DNA from: Actinomycetota bacterium
GTDB taxonomy: Bacteria; Actinomycetota; Actinomycetes; S36-B12
DNA: 64,000 nucleotides
Assembly: GCA_016717115.1 (NCBI GenBank)
Contig: JADKGE010000003.1
Span: 434,001 to 498,000, forward strand
Reading direction: 5' to 3'
Shown here: piece after piece, positions 18,183 through 27,576 of the stretch
How the letters are laid out: each line of letters opens with the position of its first letter
How positions within the stretch are numbered: the first letter of the stretch is position 1
Program-made: the position numbers and the translations under genes
Notes under the pieces: model-generated
The model's input: only the letters and a program-made list of their open reading frames with translations
What the model was told of the DNA's origin: nothing
Database searches by the model: none

Positions 18183-18649
18183 TCGGACAGGACGAGCTCC
18201 CAACGGATCTCGTCCCCTTCGGCAGGGGTACGCGTGAAGCCGCACTTCTCCAGGACCCGCTGGCTGGCCGCGTTGTCCGGATCGGTGCCGGCGACCACGC
18301 GGTGGGCACCGGCCGCCCGCGCGAGGTCGAGCGTGCGACCGACGGCCAACGTGGCGATTCCTCGACCGCGCACGCCCTCGGCGATGCCGTAGCCGATCTC
18401 CACGTCGCCGTCGCTCGGCGGTCCGTGGAAGCCGACCCCGCCGACCACCGTGCCCGTCTCGTCGATGACCCGCCAGGCATGCCACGGGCTGCCGTCGGCC
18501 GGGAGCGACCACTCGCCCGAGAGCAGTCGTTCCGCGACCTCCACGTCGCCGTCCGTCGGGTAGCCCTCCGCCCACGTCGCATGGCGGTCACCGTCGACGA
18601 CCGCCGCGGCGTGGTCGACGGTGAAGGGCTCGATCGTGATGCGTGTCAC
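18179..18649 (-). CDS. GNAT family N-acetyltransferase
   Basis: 156 residues. The acetyl-CoA-binding motif is EGVRGRGIATLAVGRTLDLA (the R/Q-x-x-G-x-G/A form), and the C-terminal NAASQRVLEKCGFTR is the usual beta-bulge segment seen in RimJ/RimL-like enzymes. The substrate is unknown. It converges with the ABC permease and diverges from the MATE gene. Confidence 0.88.
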   Translation of the reverse strand: MTRITIEPFTVDHAAAVVDGDRHATWAEGYPTDGDVEVAERLLSGEWSLPADGSPWHAWRVIDETGTVVGGVGFHGPPSDGDVEIGYGIAEGVRGRGIATLAVGRTLDLARAAGAHRVVAGTDPDNAASQRVLEKCGFTRTPAEGDEIRWELVLSD

Positions 18650-18725
18650 GTCGACGTCCTCCCGCCTCGTCAGGGAGGAGCGTCGCTTTGCCCCTCGGGC
18701 TCATCGTCGCCTACCGTGGTCGGTT

Positions 18726-20090
18726 GTGTCCTCCACCACGACCGAACGGCGACTGATCGCGAGCATCGCCATTCCCGTGAGCTTGGAGTTCATCCTCACC
18801 CTGGTCCTCAACTTCGCCAACCAGGTGATCGTCGGAGTCCTCGGCGCGACGGCCATCGCGGCGGTGGGCTTCGCGAACAGCCTCATCTTCATCCTCGTGG
18901 TGACGTTCGGAGCCCTGGGTGTCTCGGTCAGCATCCTGGTGGCGCGGGCCTTCGGCGGCGAGCGCCGATCGGAGATGAGCCACACGGTCAGTGCCGCGCT
19001 GCTCCTCGCCGGGGCGATCACGGTGGTTGGGACGATCGTCCCCCTGGTGTGGCCGGAGCAGATGCTGACGTCCCTCGGTGCGTCCGCCACGGTCGCGGAC
19101 ACGGGCGCGCAGTACCTGCGGCTGAGCGCTCTGGCGATGCTGCCCATGGTGATGGTGTCCGTGGTCAGTGGCGCCATGAGATCGACGGGCCACGCGCGGG
19201 GCCCGATGATGGCGACGCTGCTCACGGTCCCCGTAAACGCCCTGCTCGCCTACGGACTCGTGTTCGGCGTGGGCCCGCTGCCGGACCTCGGCGTCGCGGG
19301 AGCCGGCTGGGCCATGCTCATCACCTCCTGCGCCAAGCTGTCGATCCTCTTCCTCCAGGCGTACGTCGTGCACCGCATCTTCGACTGGCAACTGCCCGAG
19401 CGAATTGCCGAGTGGCGGGCCATCGCCCTGCCTCTCGTCGTCCTTGCGCTGCCACTCGCCCTGACGGACCTGCTCTGGAGTTCGGGAACGTTCCTGTACA
19501 ACGTGATCGCGCAACGCCTCGGCGACGGGCCTCTGGCCGCGATGCAGATCGCCACCACCCTCGAGGGCATCTTCATGGTCGGCAGCATCGGCCTCATGAG
19601 CGCGACCACCGCACTGGTGGGCCGAAGTGTCGGACAGCAGGACGCCCTCGGCGCGGCACACTGGGCCCGGCGATTGACTCGCGCAGGCCTGTTCACGTCC
19701 GTTGCCTTCGGCTTCCTCCTCGGCGCGAGCGCCTTCGCTGTTCCGGTGCTCTTCGCGAACGCCGGCCGGGAGGTCCAGGTGATCGCGATCGTCGGCATCG
19801 TGATCAATGCGCTCAGCCAGGTGATCAAGGTTCGGAACATGATCCTGGGCGCGGGGGTCATGCCGAGCGGCGGCGACGTGCGCGGCGTGGTCATGGGCGA
19901 CGGCATCAGCGCCTTCCTCGTGGGGCTGCCGTTGGCGGTGATCCTGGGATTGTTCACGCCCTTGGGCATCATCGGGCTCTTCATCGCCCGGATCATCGAG
20001 GAGACGGTCAAGCTCGGCATCTTCACGGCACGCACCCGTCGCATCAGCTGGGACGCCGTGGTCCGGCGCGAGGTTCTGAACGCCGCCTGA
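18726..20090 (+). CDS. MATE family efflux transporter
   Basis: 454 residues from GTG 18726 (VSSTTTERRLIASIAIPVSLEF). Twelve hydrophobic segments in two similar halves. ALGVSVSILVARAFGGERR and SATTALVGRSVGQQDALGA are the paired family signatures, and RSTGHARGPMMATLLTVPVNALL is typical of MATE/NorM proteins. It exports drugs or metabolites in exchange for Na+ or H+; the substrate is unknown. An open frame extends upstream into the divergent GNAT gene and was not used. Confidence 0.9.
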   Translation: MSSTTTERRLIASIAIPVSLEFILTLVLNFANQVIVGVLGATAIAAVGFANSLIFILVVTFGALGVSVSILVARAFGGERRSEMSHTVSAALLLAGAITVVGTIVPLVWPEQMLTSLGASATVADTGAQYLRLSALAMLPMVMVSVVSGAMRSTGHARGPMMATLLTVPVNALLAYGLVFGVGPLPDLGVAGAGWAMLITSCAKLSILFLQAYVVHRIFDWQLPERIAEWRAIALPLVVLALPLALTDLLWSSGTFLYNVIAQRLGDGPLAAMQIATTLEGIFMVGSIGLMSATTALVGRSVGQQDALGAAHWARRLTRAGLFTSVAFGFLLGASAFAVPVLFANAGREVQVIAIVGIVINALSQVIKVRNMILGAGVMPSGGDVRGVVMGDGISAFLVGLPLAVILGLFTPLGIIGLFIARIIEETVKLGIFTARTRRISWDAVVRREVLNAA

Positions 20091-20111
20091 GCGACCCGCC
20101 ACCGTGCTTGG

Positions 20112-20888
20112 ATGACCGGCATGGCTGCAAGTCCGTTCGACGGCACGGTCGATGCCCTCGCGGCGGTCGTGTCCACGGCGAGGGCCCGTGGCGATCGCAT
20201 GGGGGAGTTCGCCGCCATGTATGGCGCAGTCACGCGTCGAGTTCGCATGCTGGCCAGCCAGGGGGCGTTCGACGATGCCGACCGGATGGCGGCATTCGTC
20301 GAGACGTTCGCCTTGCGGTTCCTCGATGCCTCGGCCGCATGAAAGGCCGGCCGGCCTGTGACGCGTTCGTGGCAGGTAGCCTTCGACGCGGGGTCCGCCT
20401 AGCGCCCCACCGTCCTCCAGCACCTCCTCCTGGGGATGACCGCGCACATCGGCCTTGACCTGGGCATCGTGGCTGCGCAGGTGGCGACGGCTGCGGGCGG
20501 CAGGGGCCTCGAGGCGCTTCGGCCGGACTTCATCGCCGTCAACGACGTGCTGGCGGCGATGGTTCCGGAGGTGGAGAGTGCCGTGGGCGACCTGTCCCCG
20601 GCCATGGGCCTCCTCGATCGCCTGGGTGGTCGCGCCGATGGGCTTGCCGTCACGCGGGTGATCGCCGTGGCCCGGGAGCTGGCCTGGCGCACGGCGACCG
20701 ACGTCGTCCGAGAGCCGGAGTCGGCTCGTGCGTCCGTCATCGACGGCGTGGATACGGAAGTGGCCGAATGGTCGCGGACGATCGCCCACCCGGGGCCGAT
20801 CATGTCGAGTGCACTGTTGACCGTCCGCCTGCTGGAGCGCCGCTCCGTCGCCGAGTCCATCGACCGGCTCGGCGCGATCGAGGCGTAG
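20112..20888 (+). pseudogene. DUF5995 family gene interrupted by two in-frame stops
   Basis: One reading frame encodes a complete-looking protein of about 256 residues but contains TGA at 20340-20342 and TAG at 20399-20401. The part before the TGA (MYGAVTRRVRMLASQGAFDDADRM to FALRFLDASAA), the segment between the stops (KAGRPVTRSWQVAFDAGSA) and the part after the TAG (RPTVLQHLLLGMTAHIGLDLGI onward) join without any frame change and follow the order of DUF5995 proteins. The second stop is one transition from TGG, the first one transition from CGA. This could be a recent pseudogene, a sequence error or, less likely, readthrough. Start could be ATG 20112 or 20121. Confidence 0.8.
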
Positions 20889-20928
20889 ATGGGGAATGCC
20901 GAGACCGTCACCGACGTTGCCGGGCACC

Positions 20929-22102
20929 ATGAGTGAGCATCATCACCACGAGCGCGCGATCGCCGAGAAGCATCCCGTCACGCCGCTCGAGCTGTTCTTC
21001 GACCTGGTCTTCGTCTTCGCCCTGACTCAGGTCACGACGCTGCTCGCCGACGACCTCACCTGGCTCGGGGTGCTGCGCGGCTTCGCGGTCCTCGCCGCGA
21101 TCTGGTGGGCATGGGCCGGCTACGCCTGGCTGACCAACTCCATCCGGATCGACGACGACATGGCCTCGCGCCTGGTGATGCTGGTCGCGATGGCCGCCAT
21201 GCTCGTGGTGGGGCTGGCCACCCCCGGGGCCTTCGGGGAGTACTCGATCCTGTTCGGCGCCGCCTACCTCGTCGTGCGCCTGCTCCACCTGCTGCTGTAC
21301 GGGATCACGACGCGCGCCGATCCCGGCGTCTTCGGCGCGGTCATGCGACTGGCGCCCGGGCTCCTGATCGCCGCGGTGCTGATCCTGGTGGCCGGCTTCC
21401 TCCCGGAAGGGCCGATGAGGGGTGGTCTGTGGGCGGTGGCGCTGACCATCGACTTCGTCGCGCCGATCATCGCGGGAACGTCGGGCTGGCGCATTGATGC
21501 GAGCCACTTCTCGGAACGGCACGGACTGGTCATCATCATCGCGCTCGGCGAGTCCCCTCGTCGCTCTCGGGATGAGTGCCGCAGGCGAGCAGTTGTCCGC
21601 CTCGGTCGTCGCAGCGGCGCTGCTCGGAGTCGTCGTGGTCGCGGCGATGTGGTGGCTGTACTTCGACATCGTCTCCCTCGTGGCCGAGCGACGGCTGGCG
21701 TCGGTCAGCGGTCGCGAGCAGGCGGCCATGGCCCGGGACTCCTACAGCTACATCCACCTGTTCATGGTGTTCGGGATCGTGCTGGTCGCCCTGGGACTGA
21801 AGAAGACCCTTCTGGATGTCGGTGCGCCGCTCAAGGCAGTCCCCGACGTCGCCCTCCTGGGTGGGCTCGCCCTGTACCTCGTGGCGCACATCGCCTTCCG
21901 ACTCCGCAACACCGGAACGCTCAATCGTCAGCGGCTGGTCGTGGCGGTGCTCCTGATCGCGTTCATCCCCGTCGGCCTGGCGATCACCTCGCTCGCACTG
22001 CTCGCGATCGTCGCCGTCATCGTCGTCGGCCTCGTCACCTACGAAGGCTCGCGCTTCCGGACGCTCCGACATGACCTGAGGCTGCACGCCCCCGAGGAGT
22101 AG
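20929..22102 (+). pseudogene. ltrA: Low-temperature-requirement protein A (LtrA) gene with a +1 frameshift
   Basis: From ATG 20929 the first frame reads MSEHHHHERAIAEKHPVTPLELFFDLVFVFALTQV, the usual LtrA N-terminus with the PLELFFDLVFVFAL motif, and continues through several membrane helices to VIIIALGES. There the frame breaks: the rest (LVALGMSAAGEQLSASVVAAALL, then the remaining helices to 22102) is one base over. Removing one C from the run of four at 21553-21556 restores ALGESLVALGMSA, the conserved family motif. As sequenced, the product would lose the second half. A homopolymer sequencing or assembly error is at least as likely as a true mutation. Confidence 0.85.
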
Positions 22103-22109
22103 CGAACGG

Positions 22110-23312
22110 TCAGGCGCCGTTCTCGTGCGCGTCGAGGTGATGGCGGATCTGCAGCGCTACCGCGGCGCCCTCGCCGACGGCGGAGGCGAGCTGCTTCGTC
22201 GATCCCTCGCGAACGTCGCCCGCGGCGAAGATCCCCTCGACACTGGTCTCCAGCATCCGGTTCGTCGTGATGAAGCCGCTCCGGTCGAGGTCGACGAGCC
22301 CGTCGAGCCACGCCGAGTTGGGGTCGAGGCCGATGAACACGAAGGCGCCCTCGGCGGCGTGCTCCGTGCTGACGTCGTCGGGTCCGACGAGCGTCACGGA
22401 TGCGAGCTTCCCCGCCTCGTTCGCGGTGAAGCCCGATACGGACGTCTCGGTCAGGACGCTCATCCGGGGATGCTGCGCCACCTTCTCCTGGAGCAGTGCC
22501 GAGGCAACGGGCTTGGCGGATCTCTCCACGATCGTCACGTGGTCGGCGAACTGTGCGAGGAACAACCCCTCCTCGAAACCCGAGTTGCCACCGCCGAGGA
22601 CGACGAGTTCGTCCGCGCCCTTGTAGAACGGGCCATCGCACGTGGCGCAGAAGTGGATGCCCGCGCCGATGAGGTCGGCCTCGCCGGCAACCCCGGTGCG
22701 CCGGTAGGTCGATCCGGTGGCAAGCAGGACAGCCCTGGCGGTGAGGCGCTGGCCGGTGGAGGTGGTGACGACGGTGACGCCACCACCCTGCGGCTCGAGG
22801 GACGTGACGGACACGGCGGGCAGCATCTCCACTCCGTAGCGACTCGCCTGCTGCGCGAACCGGTCCGCGAGGTCTGCCCCGCCGATGCCGTCCGGGAAGC
22901 CCGGGTAGTTGTCGAGGCGCTCCGTCACCCCTGCCTGACCACCGAGAGCCGACCGCTCGACGATCAGGGTGCGCAGGTTCTCTCGCGCCGCGTAGATCGC
23001 TGTGGTCAGGCCCGTCGGTCCGCCGCCGACGATCACCACGTCATACATCGAGTCCATCGCCTCGCGGCTCAGGCCGAGCTTCTCGGCGAGTTCCTCGTTG
23101 GATGGCTCGACCAGGATGTCGCCATCGGGGAAGACGATCGTCGGGATGATCTGCTTGCCGTCGTTCACCTCGTTCACGATGGCGATCGCCTCGGGATGCT
23201 CTTCGAGGTCGACGTAGTGGAAGGCGATCCGCTGCTCGGACAGGAAGGCCTTCGACCGCTTGCAGTCGGGGCACCAGCTCGCTCCGTAGAGCACGATCAT
23301 GTCGTCGGCCAT
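22110..23312 (-). CDS. Glutaredoxin (mycoredoxin-like)-thioredoxin reductase fusion
   Basis: 400 residues from ATG 23312. Residues 1-80 are a glutaredoxin/mycoredoxin-like domain with redox motif SWCPDC at about 12-17, and IIPTIVFPDG carrying the cis-Pro. Residues 88-400 are a thioredoxin reductase: FAD motif VVIVGGGPTGLTTAIYAA, dithiol HFCATCDGPFY, NADPH motif VVLGGGNSGFEEG, and C-terminal GIFAAGDVREGSTKQLASAVGEGA. The fusion suggests electrons pass from NADPH through FAD and CATC to the attached CPDC domain, a self-contained reductase probably for mycothiol-linked disulfides; that last step is inference. It converges with ltrA. Confidence 0.9.
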   Translation of the reverse strand: MADDMIVLYGASWCPDCKRSKAFLSEQRIAFHYVDLEEHPEAIAIVNEVNDGKQIIPTIVFPDGDILVEPSNEELAEKLGLSREAMDSMYDVVIVGGGPTGLTTAIYAARENLRTLIVERSALGGQAGVTERLDNYPGFPDGIGGADLADRFAQQASRYGVEMLPAVSVTSLEPQGGGVTVVTTSTGQRLTARAVLLATGSTYRRTGVAGEADLIGAGIHFCATCDGPFYKGADELVVLGGGNSGFEEGLFLAQFADHVTIVERSAKPVASALLQEKVAQHPRMSVLTETSVSGFTANEAGKLASVTLVGPDDVSTEHAAEGAFVFIGLDPNSAWLDGLVDLDRSGFITTNRMLETSVEGIFAAGDVREGSTKQLASAVGEGAAVALQIRHHLDAHENGA

Positions 23313-23322
23313 GGGGTGGAGG

Positions 23323-24750
23323 CTATCGGCCGACGTACGTCGGCGGTATGCGGTCGGCCCAGGGGAGCGCCTCCTCGAGCGAGGCGGCCAACCCGAGGAG
23401 CACGTCTTCGCGGCCGAGCCCGGCGACCAGCTGCATCCCGATGGGCAGGCCGTCGGGGGACTGGTGCAGGGGAAGGCTGATCGCCGGCTGGCCCGTGGTG
23501 TTGAACACGGGAAGGAAGCACTCCCACCGCGACCAGGTGGCGAACGTGTCGCGTGGCGACGTGAGGACCGTCGGGTCGTAGTGGCCGATCCTCGGCAGCT
23601 CGGCACCGAGCGTGGGGGTCAGCAGCACGTCGTAGCGAGAGAAGAACTCGGCCATCAGGTAGGTGAGCGCGGTCTCGACGTCGATGGCTCGAAGGAGCCG
23701 GGTCGCCGGCACTGCTCGTCCGTACTCGACCATCGCGAGGGTGGCTCCCTCGACCGTCTCCTCATTCACGGGGCGACCGACGGCCCCCGCGAAGCCATCG
23801 ATCGTGTAGGCGTTCGTGGCCGCCCAGACGTCGGTCATCGCCTCGAGATACGTCTCCCAGGAGAACGTGGGGGTGGCCACTTCGACGTGATGGCCCATGC
23901 TCTCCAGCGTGGCTGCCGTGGCTGCGGTCGCCTCCAGCACGGCCGGGTCAGGCTCGTGGCCGGACCATGGGTAGCCCCACCAGGCGATCCGCAGCGGCCC
24001 GCCACGATGGGCGAGGGACTGCGCGTACGGCACCGCGGGGTGAGGCACGCCCTGGGGATCGCCAGGGGTGGGCCCGCCGAGGGCATCGAGCAGCGCCGCC
24101 GCGTCGCGCACCGTGCGGCACATCGCGAACTGGACCGCCCAACCGATGAGCGGCTCCTTGGACACCAGGCCCCACGGCACGCGACCGCGGCTGGGCTTGA
24201 GCCCGACCACGCCGCAGGCCGCCGCCGGGATGCGGATCGACCCGCCGCCGTCGCTGGCCAGGGCCACCGGGACGACCCCGGCACCCACGACGGCTCCGGC
24301 CCCCCCACTCGACCCGCCGGCCATGTGGTCGACGCTCCAAGGGGACCTGGTGGCGCCCTGGGCGAGGGTCTCGGTGGTGCCCATGATGCCGAACTCCGAC
24401 GTCGTGGTGCGCCCCACGCTGGTCATGCCCGCCGCCACCGTTCTGGCGTAGATCTGGGTGCTATGGGCGACCTGCCACCCCTCGGACAGGCGGCTGCCGT
24501 TGCCGCACGGCAGGCCCGCCTGACCGTGGAAGAGGTCCTTGACCATCGTCGGCACGCCGGCCAGCGGCCCCCGTGAGACCGGGGACGATTCCTCGCTCGG
24601 ACTCACCGCCACAACGGCATTGATGCGCTCACTCACCTCGTCGTGGGCGGCCAATGTGCACTGCTGCAGCTCTGCTGCGGAGACATCCCCCCGGGCGACC
24701 AGTTCCGACAGGCCGACCGCGTCGAATCGCGAGTATTCGTCTAGACGCAC
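23323..24750 (-). CDS. Amidase-signature family hydrolase
   Basis: 475 residues from GTG 24750. The Ser-cisSer-Lys triad is visible: VPTMVKDLFHGQAG (Lys), AGGSSGGAGAVVGAG (cis-Ser) and SDGGGSIRIPAAACGVVGLKP (nucleophile Ser). The overall pattern, including the C-terminal LPVFNTTGQPAISLPL, resembles amidases annotated as 6-aminohexanoate cyclic dimer hydrolase-like, but the substrate cannot be set. It ends 10 bases before the reductase fusion on the same strand and diverges from the C45-type gene. Confidence 0.88.
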   Translation of the reverse strand: MRLDEYSRFDAVGLSELVARGDVSAAELQQCTLAAHDEVSERINAVVAVSPSEESSPVSRGPLAGVPTMVKDLFHGQAGLPCGNGSRLSEGWQVAHSTQIYARTVAAGMTSVGRTTTSEFGIMGTTETLAQGATRSPWSVDHMAGGSSGGAGAVVGAGVVPVALASDGGGSIRIPAAACGVVGLKPSRGRVPWGLVSKEPLIGWAVQFAMCRTVRDAAALLDALGGPTPGDPQGVPHPAVPYAQSLAHRGGPLRIAWWGYPWSGHEPDPAVLEATAATAATLESMGHHVEVATPTFSWETYLEAMTDVWAATNAYTIDGFAGAVGRPVNEETVEGATLAMVEYGRAVPATRLLRAIDVETALTYLMAEFFSRYDVLLTPTLGAELPRIGHYDPTVLTSPRDTFATWSRWECFLPVFNTTGQPAISLPLHQSPDGLPIGMQLVAGLGREDVLLGLAASLEEALPWADRIPPTYVGR

Positions 24751-24842
24751 CCGAGTGATCCTAGGGTAGGGGTGCGGGCCGACTCGGCGACCCGATGTTG
24801 CGGCGCTCGCCGCGGCGTGGAGGGGACACGAGGTGACGCGTC

Positions 24843-25922
24843 GTGGGTCGTGAGCCCTTCCCGGTGCATGTCGCCGACGTCGAGCTGCCCTTCCGCTGCG
24901 TCGACGCAGGACTGCACCCCGGCGAGGCCGTCGCCGGAGAGTTCGCCCGGGCCTGGCCCTCCTACCGCCGCTGGTTCCTCCACGACGGCGAGGAGGCCCG
25001 CGCCTCGTATGCCGACTCGCGTGATGCTGTGCGCGCCTGGATGCCGGAGATCTACGACGACTACGTGCAGCTGGTCGAGGCGGTCGGCGGTGGAGACCTC
25101 GAGGCCCGCTTCCTCAGCCACTGGTGCCCGCCCCCGCTCGTCGCCGCCTGCTCGATCGCGATGCTCGGCGAGCCGCATCCCGTGCTGGTTCGCAACTACG
25201 ACTACCCGCCCATCCTGTGCGATGCCCTCGCCCTGCGCACCCATTGGTCGGGACGATCGGTGATCGGCATGTCCGACTGCGGATGGGGCCTCATGGACGG
25301 CGTCAACGATCGAGGTCTGGCGATCGCCATCTCCTTCGGCGGGCGCCGGGAGGTCGGCCGCGGTTTCGGCATCGGACTGATCGTGCGCTACCTGCTCCAG
25401 GTCGCCGTCTCCACCGCCGATGCGGTCGACCGGCTCAGCTCGCTTCCCGTACAGATGTCGTACAACGTGGCGGTGCTCGATCCGACCGGGGACCACCGGG
25501 TGGTCCTGATCGCGCCGGACCGGCCCCCGCAGGTGACCTTCGCCGCGAGTGCCGCGAACCGTCAGGGCGAGACGGAGTGGCCGCAGCACGCCGACTACTG
25601 CAACACCGTCGTGCGCGAGGAGCAGTTGTCCGCCCTCGTCTCGTTCCCGCTCACCGACGTGGGCGACCTCGAAGCCGCCTTCGTCCGACCGCCGCTGTAC
25701 CGATCCCTGGTCGACAGCACCTGGGGCACCGTGTACAGCGCTTCCTACGATCCGCGAGCAGGGACGCTCACCTTGCTGTGGCCCGACGACCGCTGGACGT
25801 TGTGGCTGGACTCCTTCGAGTCCGGCGAGCGCGCCCGCTCGGTCCTGGCCCTGCTGCCCGAACTCGGCCCCGTGCGGACCGAGGTGCCCCACGTGCACGA
25901 GGGCACGCTCTTCCTGATGTAG
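24843..25922 (+). CDS. C45-type autoproteolytic acyltransferase/hydrolase
   Basis: 359 residues from GTG 24843. The N-terminal nucleophile fold of peptidase family C45 (isopenicillin N acyltransferase-like) is indicated by AACSIAMLGE, whose Cys would become the catalytic N-terminal residue after self-cleavage, followed by VLVRNYDYPP and SDCGWGLMDGVNDRGLAIAISFGG. Members form or cleave amide bonds. The substrate is unknown. An ATP-grasp ligase gene follows 130 bases downstream on the same strand and an amidase diverges upstream, so an amide-bond theme runs through this segment. Confidence 0.82.
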   Translation: MGREPFPVHVADVELPFRCVDAGLHPGEAVAGEFARAWPSYRRWFLHDGEEARASYADSRDAVRAWMPEIYDDYVQLVEAVGGGDLEARFLSHWCPPPLVAACSIAMLGEPHPVLVRNYDYPPILCDALALRTHWSGRSVIGMSDCGWGLMDGVNDRGLAIAISFGGRREVGRGFGIGLIVRYLLQVAVSTADAVDRLSSLPVQMSYNVAVLDPTGDHRVVLIAPDRPPQVTFAASAANRQGETEWPQHADYCNTVVREEQLSALVSFPLTDVGDLEAAFVRPPLYRSLVDSTWGTVYSASYDPRAGTLTLLWPDDRWTLWLDSFESGERARSVLALLPELGPVRTEVPHVHEGTLFLM

Positions 25923-26051
25923 GCATGCCGGGCGGCCCGTGCGCCTACAGTGCTGCTCGTGCTGGGCTCCGTGTGGACGCGCGTGTGGGGTCGACTTGCG
26001 GCACTCGCCGGTTCGGGGAGACTTCGTGACGATGAGGAAGTGGTGGAGCCG

Positions 26052-27545
26052 ATGACCGCACCCGACCTAGGCCCGGTTCCGGACCCGGTCCCCGAGCCGG
26101 ACGAGCGCCCGGTGCTGCACGGACTGTCGGAGATCTACCGGTTCTTCCGTGAGAACACCACGCCGATCTACTTCGTCTCACCCACGGCGTACAACATCCT
26201 GGGCTTGGACGACTGGGTCAGTGCCCTGCGGTACGTCTGCTACTTCGACTCCTTCGATGGCGCCCACGACCACGTGTTCGTGCCGACGCACGCCGGTCCC
26301 CGTGAGTTCGAGACGTTCGAGTCGGTGAACACGTACCTGCTGGGGCACAAGGACGTCATCGACAGCATCCAGACGCGCGGCCCCGGCTATGTGCTGTTCG
26401 TCATGTTCGACGAGGAGACCGAGCGGCTCGCCGATCAGCTCGGTCTCACCATCGCTCTTCCTCCCCGCGAGCTCCGTGAGCGCATCGACTCGAAGATCGA
26501 GACCACGCGGCTCGGCAACGAGGCCGGCGTGCCCAGTGCGCCCAACGTCACGGCGCGCTGCGACTCCTACGCCGCCCTGATGGCCGTCGCCCACGACGCC
26601 GGACTCGGTCACGACCTGGTGGTGCAGCTGCCCTACGGCGACTCGGGCCGGACCACCTTCTTCATCCACGGCGAGGAGGCCTGGGACCGGCATGCCGACT
26701 CCATCGTCGGCGAGGACCTGAAGATCATGAAGCACATCCGGCACCTGCCGGGCACGGTGGAGGCCGTGGCGACGCGGCACGGCACTCTCGTCGGCCCGGT
26801 CCAGGTCGACCTGACCGGCTTCGAGGAGCTGACGCCGTACAAGGGCGGCTGGTGCGGCAACGACTGCGCCCCCATCTCCTTCGGCGCGCACAACCAGTCC
26901 CGGATCCGTGAGATGGCCCGCAAGCTGGGAGACCGGCTCTACGAAGAGGGCTACAAGGGCGTCTTCTGCATGGACTACCTGATCGACCTCGACGATGACA
27001 TGGTCTACCTCGGGGAGATCAATCCGCGGATCTCCGGGGCATCGCCGCTCACGAATCTCATCACCTCCCGCTACGGCGGCGTTCCCCTGTTCTTGTTCCA
27101 CCTCCTTGAGTTCATGGACGTGGACTGGACGTGCGATCTGGTGGCCGTGCAGGATCGTTGGCGAGACTTCGATCGCTGGAGCCAGCTCGTGCTCAAGCAG
27201 ACCACCGACGAGGTCGAGGTCATCACGCAGGCGCCGGCCAGTGGCCTGTGGCGCATGGACGACGAGGGCAACATCCGCTTCGTGCGCATGGAGACCGACT
27301 GGCACAACGTGACCGGCACGGACGAGGCCTTCTACCTGCGCGTGTACGGCGTCAACGAGTACCGCTACCCGGGCGCGGACCTGGGCGTGGTGCTCGTCCG
27401 CGATCGCATGCAGACCGCGGACCGAGAGCTGGTGCCGAAGGCGGCCGCGTGGGCCAAGGGGCTGATGTCGCAGTTCGCCGGCGTGCCGGTCGGTGCCGAG
27501 GTGGTCGCCCAGCCCGAGGACCTGCTGTACGGCAAGTGGCTCTAG
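26052..27545 (+). CDS. ATP-grasp domain protein (biotin carboxylase-like fold)
   Basis: 497 residues from ATG 26052, preceded by GGTGGAG. Residues up to about 140 form a pre-ATP-grasp region beginning EIYRFFRENTTPIYFVSPT. The ATP-grasp core follows, with FGAHNQSRIREMARKLGDRLYEEGYKGVFCMDYLID and the metal-binding VYLGEINPRISGASP. The C-terminal 130 residues are of unknown type. There is no biotin domain or carboxyltransferase, so despite the fold the likely chemistry is carboxylate-amine or similar ligation via acyl phosphate. Its product might be a substrate of the C45 protein next door; this is inference. Confidence 0.7.
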   Translation: MTAPDLGPVPDPVPEPDERPVLHGLSEIYRFFRENTTPIYFVSPTAYNILGLDDWVSALRYVCYFDSFDGAHDHVFVPTHAGPREFETFESVNTYLLGHKDVIDSIQTRGPGYVLFVMFDEETERLADQLGLTIALPPRELRERIDSKIETTRLGNEAGVPSAPNVTARCDSYAALMAVAHDAGLGHDLVVQLPYGDSGRTTFFIHGEEAWDRHADSIVGEDLKIMKHIRHLPGTVEAVATRHGTLVGPVQVDLTGFEELTPYKGGWCGNDCAPISFGAHNQSRIREMARKLGDRLYEEGYKGVFCMDYLIDLDDDMVYLGEINPRISGASPLTNLITSRYGGVPLFLFHLLEFMDVDWTCDLVAVQDRWRDFDRWSQLVLKQTTDEVEVITQAPASGLWRMDDEGNIRFVRMETDWHNVTGTDEAFYLRVYGVNEYRYPGADLGVVLVRDRMQTADRELVPKAAAWAKGLMSQFAGVPVGAEVVAQPEDLLYGKWL

Positions 27546-27576
27546 CCGCGTCGGCGCGGGAGCGTAGCCTGCGACG

